Part shown: positions 1-6,004 of the stretch, in pieces
How positions within the stretch are numbered: position 1 is the stretch's first letter
Layout of the letters: each line of letters begins with the position of its first letter
Notes under the pieces: model-generated
Told to the model about the DNA's origin: nothing
Databases searched by the model: none
Seen by the model: the letters and a program-made list of their open reading frames with translations, nothing else
Assembly (NCBI GenBank): GCA_001873075.1
Contig: MNYL01000118.1
Span: forward strand, 1 to 7,048
Length of the DNA stretch: 7,048 nt
Direction: 5' to 3'
DNA from: Fibrobacteres bacterium CG2_30_45_31
GTDB lineage: Bacteria > Fibrobacterota > Fibrobacteria > Fibrobacterales > Fibrobacteraceae
Program-made: the position numbers and the translations under genes

Positions 1-202
1 TGCTCCAGAGGTGGGTTGGATCATGGTGCTTCTGCCTTTGACTTGGGGCTTATTGCGGGTCTATTTTGGAGTGCACTGGCTTTCGGATGTGGTCGGTGGC
101 TTTTTTCTCGGCATCCTCAGTTTTTTCATTGCCGATAAATTGTGGAATGTGTTTGGCTCTACGATTGTGAATTTTTTATTAGGTTTCCAATGCCGTTTGT
201 AA
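1..202 (+). CDS. PAP2-family membrane phosphatase, C-terminal fragment
   Basis: Only the last 66 or so codons are in the window; the reading frame is open from the left edge (first full codon at position 2) to a TAA at 200-202. The fragment is hydrophobic and carries the third PAP2 motif, RVYFGVHWLSD, matching the family pattern (S)RxxxGxHxxxD. Its His is the expected proton-relay residue, paired with the Asp four residues later. The usual Ser before the Arg is Leu here. The motif is followed by a membrane segment (VVGGFFLGILSFFIA), as is usual at the end of these integral membrane proteins. PAP2 enzymes remove phosphate from lipid phosphates such as phosphatidate or undecaprenyl pyrophosphate; the substrate cannot be told from this piece. 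The stop lies inside the start of the downstream phosphatase gene, so the two are probably translated from one mRNA. Confidence 0.8.
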   Translation, partial: APEVGWIMVLLPLTWGLLRVYFGVHWLSDVVGGFFLGILSFFIADKLWNVFGSTIVNFLLGFQCRL

Positions 203-849
203 ACCTTTCAGAAGTAGTTGCCATGCGGCAAAAAGGCGAACGATTGGCTCTTTTGATTCGCCATGCAGAACGTCGACATATTTTGCCGACTGATGCGGAT
301 TATGGGGCTCACGTGCGAATCACGGAGCAAGGGCATGAACAGGCGACAAATGTGGGCAAAGCACTGACCTCTTTTGCTTCCGCTCAATATTTTTCGAGCC
401 CGGTGATGCGTTGCCGCGAAACCGCTTCGACAATTGCAAAAGCCCGAGGTGATGAGGCTTTTGATCTTCCAGAAAAGGTAATCCCGATTCAACGGCTTGC
501 AGAATTTTACGTGGCGGATTTTAAAGAATACGAAAGGTTACTCCGTGAGGGTTTTTACGAAGCAATTTGTGATTATTTAGATACCGGGGAATACCGTGGC
601 TTTTTACCTATTGCAGAAGCTTCGCAAGAACTTTTAAATTTGGTTGTTGAAAATTCGACAGAAGCTTTGAACGTTTTTGTTTCTCACGATGCGTGGATTG
701 TTCCCTTCCTCACCCATTTTACCGAAGTTCGCTTTGCCCCCAATCGATGGATGAATTTCCTCTCTGGCGCAGCCATCTTCCTCTCCGAAAAAACGCCCCC
801 GCGGATCATCCCCGTGGCAGGACTCGGTGACGGTTATTTAAGATTTTAA
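190..849 (+). CDS. Histidine phosphatase superfamily protein (SixA/phosphoglycerate mutase-like)
   Basis: This is a complete 219-residue protein. It has the family's catalytic core: LLIRHAER at residues 21-28 (Arg24 and the phospho-accepting His25), SSPVMRCRETA at 69-79 with the second core Arg at 74, and VSHD at 164-167 with the second core His at 166. The RHAE form, instead of RHGE, occurs in the SixA and phytase-like members. No signal peptide or membrane segment is seen, so it is probably cytoplasmic. I chose the ATG at 190 because a weak AGG lies six bases upstream and the start overlaps the stop of the PAP2 gene by 13 bases, suggesting coupled translation. The open frame continues upstream to an ATG at 142, but that would lie deep inside the PAP2 gene. 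An ATG at 223 is also possible and keeps the whole catalytic core. The substrate (phosphoprotein, sugar phosphate or nucleotide) cannot be predicted. The pairing with a PAP2 phosphatase hints at phosphate-ester metabolism but proves nothing. Confidence 0.8.
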   Translation: MPFVNLSEVVAMRQKGERLALLIRHAERRHILPTDADYGAHVRITEQGHEQATNVGKALTSFASAQYFSSPVMRCRETASTIAKARGDEAFDLPEKVIPIQRLAEFYVADFKEYERLLREGFYEAICDYLDTGEYRGFLPIAEASQELLNLVVENSTEALNVFVSHDAWIVPFLTHFTEVRFAPNRWMNFLSGAAIFLSEKTPPRIIPVAGLGDGYLRF

Positions 850-871
850 ATTCGCTCTATGAAGGATCCAC

Positions 872-895
872 AAAAAAGACTCTCCGAAGAGAGTC
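872..895 (-). terminator. Rho-independent terminator of the aspartokinase gene
   Basis: On the minus strand a perfect 7-bp stem, GACTCTC/GAGAGTC, closes a TTCG loop, giving the extra-stable C(UUCG)G tetraloop. Six T follow directly. It begins 33 bases beyond the lysC stop. On the plus strand the same hairpin is followed only by CCTTTAAAA, so it would end transcription of the convergent phosphatase gene less efficiently. Confidence 0.85.
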
Positions 896-928
896 CTTTA
901 AAATTTCACAATAGGGACCCAATAGTGC

Positions 929-2251
929 TTACGCCACAAAAGCTTCGTAGATGGCCCCAATCGCTTTTTCCATTTGGTTCTCGTCCACACCAACGATAAT
1001 ATTGATCTGGGAAGAGCCTTGGTCAATGATGCGCACGTTGATCTCGTCCTTCGCAAGGGCTGTGAAAAGCTTTGCGGCGATACCCACTTTATTGGTCATG
1101 CCGTGTCCCACAGTAGCGATTAATCCAATACCGGGGAACACTTTAATTCGATCTGGGCGCATCTGGAGTTGAATATCTTCAAGGACGGTTTCTTGCACTG
1201 CAGCAAGAGCTTTCGTATCCACCACGATACTCATGGAATCAATGGCACTCGGGCAAAGTTCGTAAGAAAGGCCTTCATTTTCGAGCACCGCTAAAATGCG
1301 GCGTCCAAAACCGATTTCCTTGTTCATCATGCCTTTTTCGATGTAAATCATCGAGAACCCTTTACGGCCTGCAACCCCTGTAATGGGGCGCTTTGTCTCC
1401 GCTGGAGTCGGGCCGATAATGGTACCCACATCTTCGGGTCTATTCGTATTGCGAATATTGATCGGAATGTTTTTTGCCCGGCAAGGAGCGATGGATTCAT
1501 CGTGTAAAACGCTTGCCCCGGAATAGGAAAGCTCGCGGATCTCGCGATAGCTCACATACTCGATGGGGAGTGCTCCTGCAACAATACGGGGGTCTGCCAT
1601 GAGCATACCAGAAACATCGGTCCAGTTTTCATAGCACGAGGCTTCAAGGGCATTCGCAAGAATGGCCCCTGTGATGTCAGAACCACCACGTGAAAAAGTT
1701 TTTACTTGACCTTGCAAATCAGAGCCATAAAAACCAGGCACCACATAAAGAGTGTTCTCGTCAGAAAGAGAGGCGGCAATATCGACGTAGCTCTTTGCGG
1801 TGACACGGTACCTATCGTCAAAGGCAATCATAGGGAACGCATCGACGAAAGTGGCTCCGAGGTATTCTGCCATAATACGCGCGCAAAGGAACTCCCCACG
1901 GCTTACCAGAAAATCAGTAGTCACATCGGGGTCTTGACTTTTGAGCTTTTTCTCAAGCGCATCCAAATCATTAGTCACATGGGTTGTGATCCCTAAGTCC
2001 GTGCAAATGCCGAGATAGCGTTCACGAATCAAAGTCCAAGGGGTGGAAAAATCCAAACCTTTAGAAGCCAAATCGTATGTGCTATAGAGCAAGTCGGTGA
2101 GTTTGGTTTCTTTGGAATTGCGTTTCCCCGGAGCCGAAACGACGATCACTCGACGTTTCTTATCGGCGGTCACAATAGCTTTAATTTTCTGAAACTGAGT
2201 AGCGTCAGCGACGGAGCTACCGCCAAACTTACATACGATCTTTTTTGTCAT
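929..2251 (-). CDS. lysC: Aspartokinase (aspartate kinase), monofunctional
   Basis: It phosphorylates L-aspartate with ATP to 4-phospho-aspartate, the first step toward lysine, diaminopimelate, threonine, methionine and isoleucine, in the cytoplasm. The 440 residues match the length of single-function aspartokinases of the E. coli LysC type. Visible in order: KFGGSS at 8-13 (ATP and aspartate site), VVSAPGKR at 37-44, SRGE at 117-120, SRGGSD at 187-192, and TDVSGMLMADPR at 211-222, the typical kinase-domain signature. Two ACT-like regulatory stretches follow at about 300-370 and 375-440; the second contains HGMTNKVGIAAKLFTAL and the INVRIIDQGSSQINIIVGV strand pair. Feedback inhibition by lysine and/or threonine is therefore expected, but which one is not readable here. 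There is no fused homoserine dehydrogenase. A purine-rich GAGAG lies upstream of the ATG at 2251. The gene is convergent with the histidine phosphatase and divergent from the sigma-54 activator. Confidence 0.95.
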   Translation of the reverse strand: MTKKIVCKFGGSSVADATQFQKIKAIVTADKKRRVIVVSAPGKRNSKETKLTDLLYSTYDLASKGLDFSTPWTLIRERYLGICTDLGITTHVTNDLDALEKKLKSQDPDVTTDFLVSRGEFLCARIMAEYLGATFVDAFPMIAFDDRYRVTAKSYVDIAASLSDENTLYVVPGFYGSDLQGQVKTFSRGGSDITGAILANALEASCYENWTDVSGMLMADPRIVAGALPIEYVSYREIRELSYSGASVLHDESIAPCRAKNIPINIRNTNRPEDVGTIIGPTPAETKRPITGVAGRKGFSMIYIEKGMMNKEIGFGRRILAVLENEGLSYELCPSAIDSMSIVVDTKALAAVQETVLEDIQLQMRPDRIKVFPGIGLIATVGHGMTNKVGIAAKLFTALAKDEINVRIIDQGSSQINIIVGVDENQMEKAIGAIYEAFVA

Positions 2252-2285
2252 GGTAACGTCTCTCTTTGGAGGTGTTCATTGCCGG

Positions 2286-2314
2286 TTTGTAAAAAAACTT
2301 TAGGCATATGTAAA
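2286..2314 (-). promoter_or_regulatory. Possible sigma-70-type promoter of lysC
   Basis: On the minus strand TTTACA (2309-2314) and TACAAA (2286-2291) are separated by 17 bases. Each matches the -35/-10 consensus at four to five of six positions. The implied start near 2279 gives a leader of about 28 bases, too short for a lysine riboswitch, and no riboswitch fold was seen. The region is A/T-rich, so a chance match is possible. Confidence 0.35.
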
Positions 2315-2368
2315 AATAGCAATAGAAAAGAAAACAGAAAGAGGGTTCGTGCGTTATTATGGCGGAGG

Positions 2369-3280
2369 ATGCAAACATTGAATTTAATGAACGATGCAAA
2401 AAGACTCTTAAAAATCGCAGCCAAGTCCAATATTCCTGTTTTGATTTGCGGTGAATCTGGTACAGGCAAAGAAGTGGCGGCCCGGATTTTGCACGCAGAG
2501 AGCGGACGCGCTACGGGACCTTTTATTGCTGTCAATTGTGGTGCTTTAAACTCCGGTCTCATGGAAAGTCTTTTCGAAGGTTCTCGTCGTGGGGCTTTTA
2601 CAGGCTCTACCAGTGATCAGTTGGGCTTTGTGCGTGCCGCAGACAAAGGGACCCTGTTTTTGGACGAAATAGGGGAATTACCCCTCGAAAGCCAAACGCG
2701 TTTTTTGCGTATTCTTCAAGAGCGTGCGGTGACTCCGTTGGGGAGCCAAAGCACCATCCCTGTCGATTTTCGCTTGGTATGCGCGACTCATCGAAATTTA
2801 GAACAGGCGGTTCGCGCCGGGCTTTTTCGGGAAGATCTTTACTTTAGGCTCAATGTTTTTCCGGTGCGTCTCCCGCCACTTCGGCATCGCCAATCGGAAT
2901 TTGCTTCGCTGGTTCAGGAATTATGGCACGAATTGGGAAATTCTTCTTTGGAAGAGAACGATGTAAATGAGCTTGCCTCTTTCCCTTGGCCAGGGAATGT
3001 GCGTCAACTCAAAAATGTGCTTTGCCGTTACCGTCTTTTAGAACCTTATGGCACCAAGCTCTCGATGATTCTTGCAGAGGAAACCTGGAATTTTAAAATG
3101 GGAAAAGTGACTTCTGTGTGTGAACAAAACGGAGGTTACAAAATTCGTTCGAATACGCCTTGCTGGGACAAAATTGTAACGGCATTGGAAACGCATCAAT
3201 ACAATAAAACTCATGCGGCTCAAAGCCTGGGCATTAGCCGGGGTTGTCTTTGTTATCAACTACGCAAAAGGGATTCGTAG
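2369..3280 (+). CDS. Sigma-54-dependent transcriptional activator, AAA+ plus Fis-type HTH, no sensor domain
   Basis: This is a bacterial enhancer-binding protein that uses ATP to open sigma-54 promoters. In the 303-residue form: Walker A GESGTGKE at 28-35, the sigma-54 contact loop GAFTGS at 75-80 (usual form GAFTGA), Walker B GTLFLDE ending at Asp99-Glu100, FREDLYFRLNVF at 153-164 with candidate arginine fingers Arg154 and Arg160, sensor II PGNVRQL at 208-214, and a Fis-like helix-turn-helix at about 268-301 (NKTHAAQSLGISRGCLCYQL). It has no receiver, GAF or PAS domain, so it resembles PspF in layout. Control would come from a partner protein or from its own synthesis. The start is uncertain. 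The frame stays open to a TTG at 2279, preceded six bases earlier by GGAGG. However, the added 30 codons are A-rich, use rare AGA, AGG and ATA, and overlap the likely lysC promoter. A TTG at 2378 sits nine bases after another GGAGG (2364-2368). Target genes are unknown; pta follows 75 bases downstream. Confidence 0.85.
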   Translation: MQTLNLMNDAKRLLKIAAKSNIPVLICGESGTGKEVAARILHAESGRATGPFIAVNCGALNSGLMESLFEGSRRGAFTGSTSDQLGFVRAADKGTLFLDEIGELPLESQTRFLRILQERAVTPLGSQSTIPVDFRLVCATHRNLEQAVRAGLFREDLYFRLNVFPVRLPPLRHRQSEFASLVQELWHELGNSSLEENDVNELASFPWPGNVRQLKNVLCRYRLLEPYGTKLSMILAEETWNFKMGKVTSVCEQNGGYKIRSNTPCWDKIVTALETHQYNKTHAAQSLGISRGCLCYQLRKRDS

Positions 3281-3344
3281 CGATGGGTGACTAGCTCAAC
3301 GGAAAGGATAATGCTATCTTACTATAGGTCATTTGTGTTTAATT

Positions 3345-3348
3345 GGAG
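3345..3348 (+). promoter_or_regulatory. Shine-Dalgarno site fixing the pta start
   Basis: GGAG lies seven bases before the ATG at 3356. The frame is open back to a GTG at 3287, but the protein from 3356 begins MSRIYVVVPT, aligning directly with the start of E. coli Pta (MSRIIMLIPT). The upstream 23 codons are therefore leader sequence. Confidence 0.75.
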
Positions 3349-3355
3349 TTATTGT

Positions 3356-4918
3356 ATGAGTCGAATTTATGTTGTTGTCCCCACCGCTGTAGGTGTGGGT
3401 GCGCCAGATGTAGCGAAAGCTTTTTATGAAGCCCTCAAAAGTAAAATTTCGCACGTGGGATATTTTAGCCCGTTGCAACAAGTCGGTGGTTTGCTTTCTG
3501 GGATGGAAGGCAATGTTTTAATGGAACAAGTGGTCGATACTTTCAAGGTCGAAGCGGCCGATCAAGAAGTAATGATTGTCGAAGGCTTGGTCCTCGAAGA
3601 AACCTCTCGCGCTCAAAAATTAAATGAAATGATTGTGGGTGCATTAGATGCGAGTGTAGTCCTTGTTTCGGCTCCTAAAGGTCGTACCTCCAAGCAGGTT
3701 TTGGACGAAATAGAAATTGATGCCCAAGATTTTAGTGAGCTCAAGGCCTATGTGGTTTGTTGTGTCATCAACGATGTGGGAAGTTTTTCCGCTGATTTTC
3801 GCAACGTCTTTAGCAAGAGTTCTATCCCGGTGCTTGCATTTACCCCACAGGCTTCCGAACTCGGCAAACATTGGGACTCCGCCCTCCTCCAAAAATTGAG
3901 TGAAACTCAGCGCGAACGCAATGTGACTCAAGCGGAATTCCGTTCGGGCCTTATCCGCATGGCTCGCCGCAATCTCAAACGCATTGTGCTCCCTGAAGGC
4001 GCCGAACCTCGTACTGTTAAAGCCGCTCTCGTCGCTTATGAACGAAAAATTGCCATTCCAGTGCTTCTTGCAAAACGCGAAGACGTGGTTGCTGTAGCAG
4101 AGCGTCAAGGGATTGAACTTCCACTGGGTATTGAAATCATTGAACCTACAGAGGCATTTGCTGCAAAGTATGTGCCTCTTCTTGTAGAACTTCGCAAAGA
4201 AAAAGGCATGACCGAAGAACTTGCAACGGCTCTTTTAAAAGATCCAGTCTGGGTCGGTACCATGATGCTTAAGATCGGTGAAGTGGATGGATTAGTGAGT
4301 GGTGCAGTGCATTCCACGGCAGATACCGTGCGCCCTGCATTGCAGGTTATCAAAACCGCTAAGGGAGTCAAAAAAATAAGTTCCGTGTTCTTTATGTGTC
4401 TCCCCACACAGGTTCTTATTTATGGTGACTGCGCTATCAATCAGAATCCGACGGCAGAAGAACTCGCGGGTATTGCCATTCAGAGCTATGATACAGCGAA
4501 GGCATTTGACTTGCCCGCTCGTGTTGCCATGTTAAGTTACAGTACGGGTATCAGTGGCACTGGCGATGATGTAGATCTGGTCGTTGCCGCTACTGAAATG
4601 GTCAAAAAGTCTCGTTCTGACATTGCGATTGATGGCCCCTTGCAGTATGATGCGGCAACCACTAAGAGTGTGGCTCGCATTAAAGCTCCCAATAGTCCTG
4701 TGGCAGGCCGTGCGACGGTGCTCATTTTCCCAGACCTCAATGCGGGTAACATCACCTACAAAGCCGTGCAACGTTCTGCGGCGAATGTCATTTGCGTGGG
4801 CCCCATGTTACAAGGTTTAGCAAAACCAGTGAATGATCTTTCTCGCGGTGCTTTAGTCGAAGACATTGTCTATACTATCGCATTGACGGCTATTCAGGCT
4901 CAGTCTATTGAAGGTTAA
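3356..4918 (+). CDS. pta: Phosphate acetyltransferase, two-domain form lacking DRTGG
   Basis: It interconverts acetyl-CoA plus phosphate with acetyl phosphate plus CoA in the cytoplasm; with acetate kinase this yields acetate and ATP in fermentation. The protein has 520 residues. Residues 1-185 match the N-terminal P-loop-like regulatory domain of E. coli Pta, including VGGLLSG at 43-49 and VLMEQVVDTF at 54-63; its nucleotide loop (PTAVGVGA) lacks the Lys, as E. coli's does. Residues 195-520 are the catalytic domain: KRIVLPEGAEPRTVKAA at 208-224, DGLVSGAVHSTADTVRP at 311-327, VFFMCLPTQVLIYGDCAIN at 344-362, and PVNDLSRGALVED at 491-503. Ser496, Arg497 and Asp503 correspond to the proposed catalytic Ser309, Arg310 and Asp316 of the Methanosarcina enzyme. 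E. coli Pta has 714 residues; the roughly 190 missing ones are mainly the DRTGG middle domain. The gene follows the sigma-54 activator on the same strand. An acetate kinase gene is not in the window. Confidence 0.95.
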   Translation: MSRIYVVVPTAVGVGAPDVAKAFYEALKSKISHVGYFSPLQQVGGLLSGMEGNVLMEQVVDTFKVEAADQEVMIVEGLVLEETSRAQKLNEMIVGALDASVVLVSAPKGRTSKQVLDEIEIDAQDFSELKAYVVCCVINDVGSFSADFRNVFSKSSIPVLAFTPQASELGKHWDSALLQKLSETQRERNVTQAEFRSGLIRMARRNLKRIVLPEGAEPRTVKAALVAYERKIAIPVLLAKREDVVAVAERQGIELPLGIEIIEPTEAFAAKYVPLLVELRKEKGMTEELATALLKDPVWVGTMMLKIGEVDGLVSGAVHSTADTVRPALQVIKTAKGVKKISSVFFMCLPTQVLIYGDCAINQNPTAEELAGIAIQSYDTAKAFDLPARVAMLSYSTGISGTGDDVDLVVAATEMVKKSRSDIAIDGPLQYDAATTKSVARIKAPNSPVAGRATVLIFPDLNAGNITYKAVQRSAANVICVGPMLQGLAKPVNDLSRGALVEDIVYTIALTAIQAQSIEG

Positions 4919-4955
4919 TTTGTTCTTAGATTTTTGCTAAAAGCGGCAAAAAATT

Positions 4956-4986
4956 AAAGACTCCCGATTGCTCTGGAGTCTTTTTT
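4956..4986 (+). terminator. Rho-independent terminator of pta, probably bidirectional
   Basis: A 9-bp stem, AAAGACTCC/GGAGTCTTT, with a 10-base loop is followed by TTTTTT, 37 bases after the pta stop. Read on the minus strand the same hairpin is followed by TTTAATTTTTT, so it can also end the convergent operon whose last stop is at 5036. The stem core GACTC/GAGTC is the same as in the lysC terminator. Confidence 0.85.
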
Positions 4987-5035
4987 CATAATGAGACTTC
5001 AAAAATTTATTTTCTATGCCAAGAAACAAACAAAA

Positions 5036-5815
5036 TCAATAAGGGAACTGTGCCGACGAATTTTTCAGCTTCTCCACTATTTGTTGTCTCAGCCATTTCA
5101 ATTTCCACCTTGCTCGGCGATCTTCCAGAATGTAGTTTAAGCGAATCCCTTTTAACAAGGCGACATCAATGATGCTAATCGCTTCTTCGTAGCGATCTTG
5201 ATCCAAAAGCAATTCGGCGACAAAGAGCGAATTGTAGAGATCTTCTGGATGTTGAACCAGTGCTAAATTCAGGTAGTGATCTGCGAGCTTTTTATCGGGC
5301 CAATTTAAGAGCAGTGGTATGTAAGGGAGTAGTTGGTGTGCGCGCCCCAAAATTTGATAGTCCTTTGCACTGTCACTTAAATCGCGAACTCTTTTTGCAA
5401 CGCCTTCGCGCACCGCTTGCAATGGGCCATATTCCTTGCCCCATAAGGACAAATTAATCGCGTAAAGGCTCATGATTTTTTTGTTTTTAGGATACTTCGC
5501 ATGCATCCGCTCGCCAAGTTCTTTTGCCGCGGTATGGATTTTCATGCGATCTTTTTGGTCAAAAGCAGCAAAACGTCCTTTGAAATAAAGGGCGTCTAAT
5601 AGTTTTTCTGCTGCGATCTCTTCAACGGCACTATCCCGCATTGCAAGCTGGTAGGCATCCGTCATTTTGTCTGCGATACTTCGATCCGCTCTGTCTCCTT
5701 TAGCTCCCGCGGCACGATTGGCGTACCAATAATCTCCTCGGATGAGATTATCGTTAGCTGAGGCTAGACCTAGAGCGACCGCTAACAGAAGGACGGTGAA
5801 GATTCGAAAAAGCAT
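5036..5815 (-). CDS. Exported helical-repeat (TPR-like) protein of unknown function
   Basis: I do not recognise a named gene. The 259-residue protein starts with a clear Sec signal peptide: MLFR, a hydrophobic stretch at 5-18 and a signal peptidase I site after ASA at 18-20. There is no lipobox Cys, so the mature protein should be soluble in the periplasm or outside the cell. The rest is mainly helical and looks like degenerate tetratricopeptide repeats. The segment with KELGERMHAKYPKNKKI and INLSLWGKEYG resembles TPR proteins of the TatT-like type, and HYLNLALVQHPEDLYNSLFVAELLLDQDRYEEAI is the clearest repeat. It is thus more likely a binding or scaffold protein than an enzyme. The ATG at 5815 was chosen because the signal peptide begins there; no good ribosome site precedes it. 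It lies nine bases after a small ORF and in the same direction as phosphofructokinase, so it is probably the last gene of that transcript. Confidence 0.7.
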   Translation of the reverse strand: MLFRIFTVLLLAVALGLASANDNLIRGDYWYANRAAGAKGDRADRSIADKMTDAYQLAMRDSAVEEIAAEKLLDALYFKGRFAAFDQKDRMKIHTAAKELGERMHAKYPKNKKIMSLYAINLSLWGKEYGPLQAVREGVAKRVRDLSDSAKDYQILGRAHQLLPYIPLLLNWPDKKLADHYLNLALVQHPEDLYNSLFVAELLLDQDRYEEAISIIDVALLKGIRLNYILEDRRARWKLKWLRQQIVEKLKNSSAQFPY

Positions 5816-5824
5816 GCATGAAAC

Positions 5825-5968
5825 TTATATTTTCCACGTCTGCAAAAGTTTATTAACTCGTGCAATTCTCGCTTTTTCTTCCGCAGTTCCGTGGAAAGCC
5901 TTAAACAGCAGATTTCGGTATTCCATCAAGGCTGTTCGGATCAGGATTTTTTCTTCTTTTTTTAGCAT
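5825..5968 (-). CDS. Small 47-residue basic helical protein (hypothetical)
   Basis: An ATG-to-TAA frame of 47 codons fills most of the gap between phosphofructokinase (36 bases upstream) and the exported TPR-like gene (nine bases downstream), all on the minus strand. The product starts MLKKEEKILIRTALMEYRNL and ends KLLQTWKI. By count it has 11 Lys/Arg and 5 Asp/Glu, and it looks like two amphipathic helices broken at HGTA (residues 26-29). It has no signal peptide and no Cys. For a real gene: the tight operon-like spacing, a balanced amino-acid make-up, and the absence of any other gene in this 189-base gap. Against: there is no Shine-Dalgarno sequence before the ATG (ATCACCT precedes it), and it is short. 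No family recognised. Confidence 0.5.
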   Translation of the reverse strand: MLKKEEKILIRTALMEYRNLLFKAFHGTAEEKARIARVNKLLQTWKI

Positions 5969-5975
5969 AGGTGAT

Positions 5976-6003
5976 AATTTACAAAAAAGGAAAATAAAGT
6001 AAA
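5976..6003 (-). promoter_or_regulatory. Weak candidate promoter before the small ORF
   Basis: On the minus strand TTTACT (5998-6003) and TAAATT (5976-5981) are 16 bases apart, each matching four of six consensus positions. The predicted start falls at or next to the ATG at 5968, which would make a leaderless message and would fit the missing ribosome site. The stretch is very A/T-rich, so this may be chance. Confidence 0.2.
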
Positions 6004-6004
6004 C

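Noticed and set aside
142..189. Upstream extension of the histidine-phosphatase frame to an ATG at 142
   Set aside because: It would overlap the PAP2 coding frame by about 60 bases, and the added residues do not resemble the family; the ATG at 190 fits better.
2252..2285. Lysine riboswitch upstream of lysC
   Set aside because: The likely leader is only about 28 bases and shows no lysine-riboswitch structure.
187..2293. Similar strings near 192 (GCCGTTTGTAAA) and 2281 (GCCGGTTTGTAA)
   Set aside because: They are short, imperfect and in unrelated contexts, so a chance match is the simplest explanation.
2279..2368. Coding extension of the sigma-54 activator from TTG at 2279, despite a good GGAGG
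   Set aside because: The 30 extra codons are A-rich with several rare codons, match no domain and cover the likely lysC promoter. Kept only as an alternative start.
2923..2938. TGGCACGAATTGGGAA as a sigma-54 promoter
   Set aside because: It has the -24 half, but no GC at the required -12 spacing, and it lies inside the activator coding sequence.
3287..3355. Start of pta at GTG 3287
   Set aside because: The 23 added residues do not align with Pta, and a GGAG site with correct spacing marks the ATG at 3356.
3644..4108. Long antisense frame (154 codons) inside pta
   Set aside because: It is a shadow of the strongly conserved Pta coding frame; the product shows no motif.
5742..6002. Plus-strand 86-codon frame across the gap between two minus-strand genes
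   Set aside because: It runs antisense through the signal-peptide region of the exported protein and the small ORF, its product resembles nothing, and it has no start signal.
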